Below, piece after piece: positions 31,642-39,924 of a DNA stretch of 49,835 nt (the first letter of the stretch is position 1; each line of letters starts with the position of its first letter). The stretch is from positions 1-49,835 of the IMG/VR virus record IMGVR_UViG_3300032116_015097; one strand, 5' to 3'. Source of the DNA: a virus. The notes under the pieces were generated by a model that saw only the letters and a program-made list of their open reading frames with translations, searched no databases and had not been told where the DNA came from. Both the position numbers and the translations under genes were made by a program.

Positions 31642-32336
31642 TACATCCCCAATAGTGCGTATAAAGAAACTGGATAAAGAGGTTTTACTAGCTCATGCAC
31701 AGCTTTTGCATACTCTTGTATTTCTGCTTGGGAGTCCTCAGAAAGTCTCTGATTTAAGAAAAGAGCCACTGACTGAAGACTGCAAGACCATCTATATGAA
31801 AGATACATCCCGTACGCTGGCAAAAATAAACGAGCTTGTTCTGGTGCAATTCCATTATCTATAGCCATATTATAAAGTGATTCACACTTTTCCATTAGTT
31901 CTTTTAACTCTGTTGTAAGCACAGAACCTATCCACGGCCCAGCTAAACCAGCAGAACCTTGCTTCTTATCTTCAGCTGCAAGTCTCCATTGTTCAGCTGT
32001 TGGAAGATAGAACTCTGGCTCTTGTGTTATATATCTTCTTGACGATTCATTCCAGGAGTCCATTGTATGATCAGATCCTACTACGTACTTCCAGTGTTGA
32101 CGAGCAACCATAAGCGGAGCATAAAATTCAAATGTAATAAACGCATGTCTGAATGGAGACATGTGATTTTCTCTAGCTAAAAAGCTTATTAGCTTTGCGT
32201 CGTTTTGTGAAAAGTTTTCTGACTCTTTTGCAAAGGATGCTCTAGCGGCATTGACGACTGATAGGTCACTGCCCATGTGATCTACCAGTCGGACATAGCC
32301 TTTATCAAGAACTGATATCTTATTCTCTGTTGTCAT
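31641..32336 (-). CDS. thyX: Flavin-dependent thymidylate synthase with divergent RHR motif
   Basis: 231 residues. The ThyX signature region is FYAPLMVARQHWKYVVGSDH...DSWNESSRRY (about 70-102). The C-terminal half WNESSRRY is intact; the usual RHR triplet reads KYV after RQHW, with an insertion before DSWNESS. MSPFRHAFITFEF (about 58-70) supplies the conserved His. The enzyme makes dTMP from dUMP with FAD and NADPH. Next to NrdJ it forms a nucleotide-synthesis pair. The RHR change is worth a structural check. Confidence 0.85.
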   Translation of the reverse strand: MTTENKISVLDKGYVRLVDHMGSDLSVVNAARASFAKESENFSQNDAKLISFLARENHMSPFRHAFITFEFYAPLMVARQHWKYVVGSDHTMDSWNESSRRYITQEPEFYLPTAEQWRLAAEDKKQGSAGLAGPWIGSVLTTELKELMEKCESLYNMAIDNGIAPEQARLFLPAYGMYLSYRWSCSLQSVALFLNQRLSEDSQAEIQEYAKAVHELVKPLYPVSLYALLGM

Positions 32337-32353
32337 AATAGAGATTATATCAT

Positions 32354-34468
32354 TTATTGTTGTGTATTGCTATCCTTTATAAATTTTATTTCACAAGAAT
32401 CTGTTGTGCAATAACGCTCTCCAATAGCATCAGCTGCCATTCCAGCATACACTCCAGAGAGATCTATTGGAAACAAAGACATTGAAGCTGTTGTATATTC
32501 CTCTTCTGTAATTTGAGTGTACGGCATTTGCGGGTATGTGTCGTTTCCGCTTGGAAGAAACGATACAGTTTTTAACTGTCCATCATACATATGAAGAACT
32601 GTGCCAACATGCTGTGCTTCTGTATCTTTATTAAAAGATATTGTTACAGATACTGAATTATCTGACCAGTATCTTTGTGCCATGGCAGCTAATGACATTT
32701 TTTCAAATATTGTTACGTCACGTTCTGCTCTTGCAGCTTCTGATTTAATTGGGAAGTATACAACAGATGTTGTATCTGGTGATTCAGATGCTGGTTCAAC
32801 TGTGTAATTAGCCATTCTAAACAAGGGAAGCATTGGATCATCGTTAGAGAATCTAATTGTTCTATTGAAGAACTTTCCACCTGGGGTCCAGTGGACTCCA
32901 GGAGACTCTCCAGCAAGTATTGACACAGTTCCAGATGGCTTTACAGTTGTCATTTTAATAGATTCACGAATACCTAGCCATTCTGAGTAAACGTTATCAT
33001 ATCTTTGTATTGTTTTGTAACCTTCGTCCATCCACTCACGAAGAGCTGGAACGCCGACACGATCAGCAAAGTTTGCCACACCAGACATAGAAGTGCCGAT
33101 GCGTCGGTTTCTTTGCATGATTGCATTTGTTTCTTCCCAGTGTGTTGGGAGAAGAGTAACTGTTTTTGCATAGAGGTATGCAAACTTTAAGGTTCTCTTG
33201 TAGTCTTCTAGGCTTTCATGTCTGTTTAAATAAGTTTCTACTAGCGTGCAGCATTCAAAAGACTCTAATGATTGTTCCGCGCAAGGATTGTAGCCAGCTA
33301 CACGATGATCCTTGTTGTTTGGTGCATCAGCAAGGCGCCCATACTTGCGGCTCATATCCATCCAGAGAACTCCTGGCTCTCCATTACGAGCTATGCCCTC
33401 TACTATTGCGCTCAGGTCTGTCCCAACTTCAGTTTCCACTGAGTTATTTGACATCCATCCCCAGCCTGGAGCATTTGAATCATAGGAGTTTCTTTCTGGA
33501 AATACTTCAGCGTTTTTTAAATTTAAGAAATCTTGATCATCAATGCGGCCAATCAAAAGTTCTGCGGAACGGCGAACATTACCAGAAACCACACAAACAC
33601 CAATTAAGTTACCAATGTCTGCGATGTCTTTTCTTGTAAGTTTTTCTCCAGCTCTACCATTAAACATTTTTCTAATCTGCTTATGAAGCTTTTCTAAAGG
33701 CTCATGACCTGCAGCAATGCCACCAAAAGTTTTAATTGGAGTGCCAGCTGGTCTTATGAGAGAGTAATCAAAATATACTTCGTTTTGAGAAGACTTAAGA
33801 TAAGAGTCAATCAACATTGCTGTTGAGATATACCAGCCCTCTCGAGTATCAGGAACAATATAGGTCGCAGTAGATGAGTCTACTGGATTTGGTGAATAGA
33901 TTGTGAAGTCTTTATCTGCACCTTTGTCGTCAAAACCTACGCCAACACCCAACATAGAGGCTTCCATAAGGAAGGAAAAAGGCTTTGATGGATTTAACTT
34001 AGTCATTTCTGCTGTAGAAACAAAAGCGCAGTTTTGAAGTGCTGCTGAATTCTTTTGTATGTTTACAATATTAGTTCCCATAGCCCACAAACCGCGACCT
34101 GGTGGTGTCCACTTCAAATTAAACAAACGATCAAAAGCTTCTTTAGCTGAAGCCTGTGCTTTTGCATCGTTCCATGGAAGCCTATTCTTTTTACAGTGAT
34201 CTTTTTGCAGAGAGTACATTCCGTTGATAACTCTCTCACAAACATCTGACCAAGATTCTTTAGTTCCATCTTCTTTTAAGCGTGAGTATGTACGCAAAAA
34301 AGTAATTTCACCCACAGAGTTTCCTCCAGCATCTCTGTAACCAAAAGGAGCAATCTTTTCTTTATAGCTAGCTATAAAATCATCGGTTAATTTAAAAGAA
34401 AACATTGATGATAATTTATTGGCGATTGGTGCTAAATCGGGATTTCCGTTTTCAATTTCTTCTGACAT
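32354..34468 (-). CDS. nrdJ: Adenosylcobalamin-dependent ribonucleoside-triphosphate reductase
   Basis: 704 residues, the usual monomeric class II length. WTPPGRGLWAMGTN, GVCVVSGNVRRSAE (first active-site Cys region), YNPCAEQSLESFECC, TVKPSGTVSILAGESPGVHW and the C-terminal redox Cys pair in RYCTTDSCEIK are the conserved motifs. It makes dNTPs from NTPs using vitamin B12 and can work with or without oxygen. The phage therefore depends on host cobalamin. No in-frame CGG in 704 codons. Operon with ThyX downstream. Confidence 0.95.
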   Translation of the reverse strand: MSEEIENGNPDLAPIANKLSSMFSFKLTDDFIASYKEKIAPFGYRDAGGNSVGEITFLRTYSRLKEDGTKESWSDVCERVINGMYSLQKDHCKKNRLPWNDAKAQASAKEAFDRLFNLKWTPPGRGLWAMGTNIVNIQKNSAALQNCAFVSTAEMTKLNPSKPFSFLMEASMLGVGVGFDDKGADKDFTIYSPNPVDSSTATYIVPDTREGWYISTAMLIDSYLKSSQNEVYFDYSLIRPAGTPIKTFGGIAAGHEPLEKLHKQIRKMFNGRAGEKLTRKDIADIGNLIGVCVVSGNVRRSAELLIGRIDDQDFLNLKNAEVFPERNSYDSNAPGWGWMSNNSVETEVGTDLSAIVEGIARNGEPGVLWMDMSRKYGRLADAPNNKDHRVAGYNPCAEQSLESFECCTLVETYLNRHESLEDYKRTLKFAYLYAKTVTLLPTHWEETNAIMQRNRRIGTSMSGVANFADRVGVPALREWMDEGYKTIQRYDNVYSEWLGIRESIKMTTVKPSGTVSILAGESPGVHWTPGGKFFNRTIRFSNDDPMLPLFRMANYTVEPASESPDTTSVVYFPIKSEAARAERDVTIFEKMSLAAMAQRYWSDNSVSVTISFNKDTEAQHVGTVLHMYDGQLKTVSFLPSGNDTYPQMPYTQITEEEYTTASMSLFPIDLSGVYAGMAADAIGERYCTTDSCEIKFIKDSNTQQ

Positions 34469-34477
34469 TTATTTCTC

Positions 34478-35170
34478 CTATTTAATGGTTTTTACGTAAT
34501 TTGAATTGGTTTTTTGCATTTCTGCTTTTTTTATTTTTATAATTTGTTCTGTAGAATATATTTTATGAATTTCTTTTTCCACAAAATATCCACTTCTCCA
34601 GTTTAAAACTTTTTCTACATTTGAACTATAATTAGTAAACAAATTACAGACAACTGCACCGCCATAAATCTTAATAAGATTTTTCATTTTTGTCACAGCT
34701 TCTTCTTTTTTGTCTTGGCTAGAGAAAGACTCTTTGTCTAGTCTTTCATACAGCCAGTTATAAGCCTGCCTAGTTAAGGGGGGTATATCTATGTGATCAA
34801 ATATACCTTCCTTAAGAATAAGGGCTCTATTTTTTTCTATTTGCATATCTGTTTTGATTGTATCCTTAAATAGGGACAACCAATCTCTTTCATTGAACTG
34901 CGGCCAACCACTCACCCAAAAAAGCAGTACGTGTTTTTCTTCTGGTATCGCACTTTTGTTAATTACTGGAGACAGGCATGCACATGCAACAGATTTTTTT
35001 ATGAATTCTTTTGCCTTATCTTCACCAAGCTTTTTCTTTTGTACTGACCAAAGCTGCGCAAGTTTTTCTGGCCAATCTGATTCACCCAAATATAAGGTTA
35101 AATATTTATCAGCTAATTCAACTGTAAGAGCGTTGTTGGCAACAAATTGCTCTAATAGTTGTATAGACAT
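34478..35170 (-). CDS. Hypothetical protein
   Basis: 230 residues, helical and mixed charge, with no recognised domain. ALTVELADKYLTLYLGESDW and RQAYNWLYERLDKESF look like helices of a globular protein. No membrane segment or metal motif. It is the first gene of the metabolic operon after the late terminator, with an AGAGG ribosome site. Early placement suggests a regulatory or nucleotide-pool role; not shown. Confidence 0.62.
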   Translation of the reverse strand: MSIQLLEQFVANNALTVELADKYLTLYLGESDWPEKLAQLWSVQKKKLGEDKAKEFIKKSVACACLSPVINKSAIPEEKHVLLFWVSGWPQFNERDWLSLFKDTIKTDMQIEKNRALILKEGIFDHIDIPPLTRQAYNWLYERLDKESFSSQDKKEEAVTKMKNLIKIYGGAVVCNLFTNYSSNVEKVLNWRSGYFVEKEIHKIYSTEQIIKIKKAEMQKTNSNYVKTIK

Positions 35171-35222
35171 ATGTAATCCTCTTTGCTTGTATCAAAAGTT
35201 ATAAACTTGGTCTAATAATACA

Positions 35223-35247
35223 ATTCCCGCCCACTAGGGGCGGGAAT
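35223..35247 (-). terminator. GC-rich hairpin, probable terminator of the structural operon
   Basis: A perfect 10-bp stem (35223-35232 with 35238-35247) with a 5-base loop, followed on the minus strand by TTGTATTATT. The T run is imperfect. On the plus side a run of six T lies four bases after the stem, so it could also act in that direction. Confidence 0.6.
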
Positions 35248-35260
35248 CTAATTTTTTCGC

Positions 35261-35278
35261 CCTGCTAATTATAGCAGG
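35261..35278. other. Second hairpin in the same gap
   Basis: A 7-bp stem (35261-35267 with 35272-35278) with an ATTA loop. On the minus strand no T run follows, so it may stabilise the 3' end of the structural transcript rather than terminate it. Confidence 0.45.
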
Positions 35279-35312
35279 TGTTTTGTTGCATCAACTATTG
35301 TGATGAAAAAGT

Positions 35313-35933
35313 TTAGAGAGCTTTTGTGGACTCGAGTCCTTTATATTCTCTAACTTTGTTTCTACCATAATCAGAAGATGTGTTAGCCTGACCATATCCA
35401 CTTGTGAATATTTGTGCACTTGCTACACCAATAAATTCTGTTGGTCTAAACAAGCCAAACGATGCTGCTGCACCTTGTGCTTCTGTTCTTGGTCCATGAC
35501 CATAACCACTTGCAAATACTTCCGCTGAAGTAACACCATCAAAGAAGTAGTTGCTATAAAGAGCATAGTCATTTTCTCTGTCTGCGGCATGACCATAGCC
35601 ACTACCAAACGCCTGTGCTCCAGCTAAGCCTTTGTATTCAAGCGGTCTGTATCTTGAACCGTCGTATGTAGCTTTACCATCTGGGAAAGTTCCTGCCAAA
35701 GGCGTTGTGCCATCATAAAGGGTTGATCCAGTAAAGAGTTGTGAAAGAAATCTATTACCTGGGCGATCACCACTACCAGGAACATTATGATTGTCTGGTG
35801 CACCATCCAACAGACCTTTTGCAAAGAGTGGATAGAATGAATAGGTGCCGGCTGTGCCCTTAAATGAGTTAATCATCTCATTTGAGTTGCGACCCTTCAA
35901 GACTGGTCTACGACCTACATAAAAAGTAGCCAT
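35313..35933 (-). CDS. Virion protein with SGYG repeats
   Basis: 206 residues. A unit with core (G/S)-A-x-x-F-x-S-G-Y-G-(H/Q) occurs at about 102-116, 133-147 and 169-182, preceded each time by a short Y/F-x-G-(L/V)-x stretch. A fourth, broken copy (KGLESTKAL) ends the protein. The N-terminal 100 residues are Gly/Asp-rich and beta-like. A strong AAGGAG ribosome site precedes the ATG. Position at the end of the structural block and the repeat form suggest a minor capsid or tail-decoration protein. Confidence 0.72.
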   Translation of the reverse strand: MATFYVGRRPVLKGRNSNEMINSFKGTAGTYSFYPLFAKGLLDGAPDNHNVPGSGDRPGNRFLSQLFTGSTLYDGTTPLAGTFPDGKATYDGSRYRPLEYKGLAGAQAFGSGYGHAADRENDYALYSNYFFDGVTSAEVFASGYGHGPRTEAQGAAASFGLFRPTEFIGVASAQIFTSGYGQANTSSDYGRNKVREYKGLESTKAL

Positions 35934-35998
35934 TTATTTGTCTCCTTATTGAAAAATATATCTATATAGTAAAAAGAAATGCCGATTTTCACCTTTAA

Positions 35999-37261
35999 TT
36001 ATAAATTATAATCAACTTCTATAATTAAATCTGAAAGAACTGGTGGTATTTTGTCCTCTAGCATATTTAAAGTAACCTCTACATATACATGATCAGACGT
36101 ATTTGGGTTATTTAAAGAATAACTCCCACCATTAGGGTAAAAAACCCTATAGCCAAAAACACTAGACAATAGTGATTGGCTTACGTTATAAACTTTTGGT
36201 GAGACATTCAAAACCTCATTAATCGTATTGCCTGCTGGCGCATCAAATCTTATAAAGGTTTTTCCAGAAGTAATAAATTTGTCATACCTAACATCAAGAT
36301 CAGAGAGACCATAAGTATAAACATATACATTATTTTCTTTGACATAATTTCTCTGTCTTAAAAGAACCCTTATTGCTGTTATCGGAGTATCAGCAAAGTA
36401 AAACTTTAGTGGGCTAGAATTAACTACCGTATCTGAACCAGCAACTGACCAACCGCCTGGTGGGACCTTGCCTAACGCGTCATATTCACTATCATATAAC
36501 CCTGAATTAAGGGGGCTGTACCCATCTTTATCTGTTAGACTTGGGCTTGGCACTGTGGTGTATTCGATTTTAACAACGTCAACTCCACTAGCCGGGAATG
36601 GGGAAAGTGATATTGAGTTAGTTAAAGAACTGCCAATAGATCCTATTGGAATTTTTACATACACATACATGCTAACACCAAGTGGATTTGGCTCATTCAA
36701 AATAACATTTCTTCTCCAAACCTTATCTGGCTGATTCAAGAACGCATATTGAACTGGCGTAGTATCTATCAATGCTCCATTGCCATCGCCTCCTGCTAAA
36801 TTAGGATCTACTCTAGTCTCCAAAAAGTCTGGGATGACTTGACCCTTAACAGAATTAACAAATTTTATCTTAGAATGAGATGAACCAGATGCTGCAGGCA
36901 GTGTCAAATGATTGTAGTAATCATTGAACTCTAGGGCACCGGATGCTGCTATTGCATAGCTTGTTGACACAAATGCAGACAAATCAACCTGTGTTTTTGA
37001 GTGGATAGAAAGCTGATTAGTATTTATGCTTTCTATATTTCTAACTCTGTCTTGCAAATCTCTTAGAGCAGAAGTCAAAAACATATTTTCTTTAACAATT
37101 CTTTCTATAATTTCAGTAATTTTTTTATCCAAAACACCATATTTGTTATAGAGATATACCAAGTCTGCATAATTTTGTTCTATGCGCTCGTTAAAGTCAG
37201 TGCTTGAAATAGGGCCATGATATTGAATTGGCTTTTTTTGTGTATAAATAAAATCAGACAT
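35999..37261 (-). CDS. Putative tail/baseplate structural protein
   Basis: 420 residues. Helical N-terminus (NERIEQNYADLVYLYNKYG, about 24-42, then IIERIVKENMFL), followed by a long beta-sandwich-like region rich in Gly, Ser and Val. A C-terminal segment (NTSDHVYVEVTLNMLED) looks like a receptor- or wall-binding beta domain. Part of a run of five similar genes with helical starts and beta ends. No catalytic motif. A role in the tail tip or baseplate is inferred from that company. Confidence 0.65.
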   Translation of the reverse strand: MSDFIYTQKKPIQYHGPISSTDFNERIEQNYADLVYLYNKYGVLDKKITEIIERIVKENMFLTSALRDLQDRVRNIESINTNQLSIHSKTQVDLSAFVSTSYAIAASGALEFNDYYNHLTLPAASGSSHSKIKFVNSVKGQVIPDFLETRVDPNLAGGDGNGALIDTTPVQYAFLNQPDKVWRRNVILNEPNPLGVSMYVYVKIPIGSIGSSLTNSISLSPFPASGVDVVKIEYTTVPSPSLTDKDGYSPLNSGLYDSEYDALGKVPPGGWSVAGSDTVVNSSPLKFYFADTPITAIRVLLRQRNYVKENNVYVYTYGLSDLDVRYDKFITSGKTFIRFDAPAGNTINEVLNVSPKVYNVSQSLLSSVFGYRVFYPNGGSYSLNNPNTSDHVYVEVTLNMLEDKIPPVLSDLIIEVDYNL

Positions 37262-37269
37262 TTAATCTC

Positions 37270-37707
37270 CTAGTTTTCTCCTCTTAATTTTGCTTCAATT
37301 ATGTCTAATTTTCTTGACAAATTAGATATTATTGCAGAATTAAGCTGAGGTTTATTGAACTCTAAACTATCTTCATAATATGGTGTACTTGATTCAACTA
37401 CATATTCTTGAGTGGTTTCGTCATATGAAACGTACTGTGAATATATCGTCATTAATAAATCTTCATTTAAATAGTAATCTGGGGTTGCTAAATTTAGATC
37501 ATTTCTTGATATATCACTAGATTGGTCAATTAAAGCTTGGAGGTTTTCAAGCTTTTTATTGAGCCTATTAATGTCCATGTACAATTGGTCATTGGCTAGG
37601 TTTAATATGCTTGAAGGAACAGGGCCCTTGTAAACCAAACGTTGCCTATTCAACAGTGGCTCAAATATAGTTTCTCTTTTATTGTTTTCGGAATATGAAA
37701 TTGTCAT
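37270..37707 (-). CDS. Small structural protein
   Basis: 145 residues, helical (LNLANDQLYMDINRLNKKLE), with a short beta end. It lies between two large structural genes with spacing of 8 and 7 bases, so it is co-expressed with them. It could be a tail-completion or chaperone-like protein; not recognised. Confidence 0.6.
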   Translation of the reverse strand: MTISYSENNKRETIFEPLLNRQRLVYKGPVPSSILNLANDQLYMDINRLNKKLENLQALIDQSSDISRNDLNLATPDYYLNEDLLMTIYSQYVSYDETTQEYVVESSTPYYEDSLEFNKPQLNSAIISNLSRKLDIIEAKLRGEN

Positions 37708-37714
37708 ATAATAC

Positions 37715-39922
37715 CTAGTGTTTAAACTTTAATGTATAAGAATTTAAAGCTGGAGAAGAGTATGAATCTGAACCCCTAAAAAAATCCGCTCTTAGCTTTA
37801 TAAACTGCGGTCTGTCTTGATTGTTCGCAAAATAGTATACCTTACTTCCATCTTTAATTTCTTCAGTTCTTCTATATACTATTTCCTTATTGTTTTCATA
37901 ATCTATTATTGAGAAAACATTGTCGTTATTTGAATATCTATTTCTTAGATCTTCTATTTTCACATAGGATAAATAATTTCTGTATACTTCTGCATTAGGT
38001 ATCGTTAGTAGGGACTGATTCTCCATCAAAGAAATACTTCCATTAAACGAAGTGCCTATGCCATTAGTAGTATTTGTAGACTTGTTAATAATGATAAGTA
38101 TTGTATTTTGTCCTTTATTAAAATTCCACGTTAATGAAGATGACAAAATTCCTGGAGCTAGCATTCCAGCGTTAGATAGTTCTATGCCATTTAAATACAC
38201 GTTGACATCCCAGTACTGAGCATCAAGAGATTTAAGAAAGTTTTTTGTTATTGTGAGTGGCTTGTCCATAAAAACATTTGTTGTTAAATATATGCTTCCA
38301 AATGGAACACTTTGAGCCTGGTAGAACTCTTGAGTTGATTCCACTGAATTAAATGCAGTTGTATAAACGATGTCATTTCTTGTGCCAGAAATTACTTCTT
38401 GCCAAGTAGTTCTATCTAACGCAGTTCCAGTGACATAAGAAACTTGAATCTGATTGCTTGTAACGCTTTCCAGAATGTATGGTTCATACGGCTCTGAATT
38501 TTTTGGAAACTTACACAATCTATAGACATTAAAATTTCTAGATAGAGCATCGTTTTGATAGAAGTAAGCTTGTATAGGGTTATTGTAGGTAGTAGTTCTT
38601 GGAATTTGTATCATGCTATCAAAAGTAGAATCAATCGAAGTACCAGTTTGTTTATCTAAACTTGATTCAACAAGTCTAGTCCCCTTAAAGTCAATAATAC
38701 TTGGTTGACTAGAATTTTTTTCTGAAGATGGAGAAATACCAATCCAATTAAAAGAATTTATATCTGTAGATGAACCATTATCTACAGCCACATAATAGTT
38801 TATTGCAGTACCAGGTGGCACTTGTTGCTCAGCGTCAAAAACAACTTCATCTATTGCTAAGTCTGGATTCTGAGCATTAGGTAAGCCAATAGATTTACTC
38901 ACATAAATCGCTGAAGAACTATAGTATGGAGCAGTTATAATTAATTCTTCTATTCTGAAATCATATATATAAGCTATTTGTCCATTTTTATCAGAAACAT
39001 AATCAGGCTCTACTTTAGTCAGGTATATTTCTATCATAGAAGTCTTTTTTGTTGAAAAATTAAAAGAAAAATTATCGTAATCAGTTGCACTATCTTTTGT
39101 AAAAAATAAAGACTTAGATCTATCTATAGGATCTATGACTAAAATGCTTGTTTCAACTGGTTTTTGAGAATTTATTCTTCCTTCAACTACTGATATGCCG
39201 CTAGTTTCAGTGTTATATAGAGTGACTGGTACATTAATTTTTAGAGTACAAATTCCAATTGTACTGGACTCATATTTCATGGACCATTCACTGTTGTTTA
39301 AGCCATTAAAAACATTAGAAAAATCTGTATTTTGTTGACTGATTTTTGTTTGACCGTCTAGATATAGATCTACTTTGGCGTTAGAAACTTTGTTTAAAAT
39401 ATTACCAACATAATTAAACAGCCCTGAAGTCTCTTTTGGCAATGATGCTTTTCGTGCCAAAGTGTCTACAATTGCCGTAGTGTTATTTAAGTCTGTATGA
39501 TTTGTATTGTTAAAAGCTTCCGTAAAAGCAAAGTAGTACCCGTCAGTATTATTTATGCTAAACAAATAGTCATCTACTGTTTTTTCTAGTTCTGCTCTTC
39601 TACTCTTTAAATTATCTATTCTAAACTTAAATGCTGAAACCAATTCATAAAGTTGCTCAAGTTCTTCATGATAGTCTTCATACAAAACATCTAGGTTAAA
39701 ACCTGTGTGTACTAAAATTCTATTGAGTTTATCAATGTCTACATATGAGCTAGCGTTAAGATCATTAAACGGAACAGGTATTGGTTGACCTGGTTTAAAT
39801 CTAGAAAAATATCTTCCGTATATTGAAGAAATTTCTTCAGTTGAAGGCTCTGATCCTAAAGAATAGTATATTTTATATATTGTTTCAAGAAATCTTTTTT
39901 TCTGTATATTTTCTATAGACAT
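37715..39922 (-). CDS. Large tail/baseplate protein
   Basis: 735 residues. A helical N-terminus with a coiled-coil region LEQLYELVSAFKFRIDNL (about 87-104) precedes repeated beta domains. One is discoidin-like, around LNNSEWSMKYESSTIG, and the C-terminus has a carbohydrate-binding look (FRGSDSYSSPALNSYTLK). Resembles its two larger neighbours in plan. No CGG codon in frame. Inferred baseplate or tail-fibre-like role. Confidence 0.68.
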   Translation of the reverse strand: MSIENIQKKRFLETIYKIYYSLGSEPSTEEISSIYGRYFSRFKPGQPIPVPFNDLNASSYVDIDKLNRILVHTGFNLDVLYEDYHEELEQLYELVSAFKFRIDNLKSRRAELEKTVDDYLFSINNTDGYYFAFTEAFNNTNHTDLNNTTAIVDTLARKASLPKETSGLFNYVGNILNKVSNAKVDLYLDGQTKISQQNTDFSNVFNGLNNSEWSMKYESSTIGICTLKINVPVTLYNTETSGISVVEGRINSQKPVETSILVIDPIDRSKSLFFTKDSATDYDNFSFNFSTKKTSMIEIYLTKVEPDYVSDKNGQIAYIYDFRIEELIITAPYYSSSAIYVSKSIGLPNAQNPDLAIDEVVFDAEQQVPPGTAINYYVAVDNGSSTDINSFNWIGISPSSEKNSSQPSIIDFKGTRLVESSLDKQTGTSIDSTFDSMIQIPRTTTYNNPIQAYFYQNDALSRNFNVYRLCKFPKNSEPYEPYILESVTSNQIQVSYVTGTALDRTTWQEVISGTRNDIVYTTAFNSVESTQEFYQAQSVPFGSIYLTTNVFMDKPLTITKNFLKSLDAQYWDVNVYLNGIELSNAGMLAPGILSSSLTWNFNKGQNTILIIINKSTNTTNGIGTSFNGSISLMENQSLLTIPNAEVYRNYLSYVKIEDLRNRYSNNDNVFSIIDYENNKEIVYRRTEEIKDGSKVYYFANNQDRPQFIKLRADFFRGSDSYSSPALNSYTLKFKH

Positions 39923-39924
39923 AA

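Larger units (their letters stand above)
35171..35312. other. Intergenic region between structural and metabolic operons
   Basis: 142 bases without a gene. They contain two hairpins (35223-35247, 35261-35278) and the leader of the 34.5-35.2 kb gene. I see no tRNA and no strong -35/-10 pair, although a TATAAC lies about 30 bases before the ATG. Confidence 0.6.
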
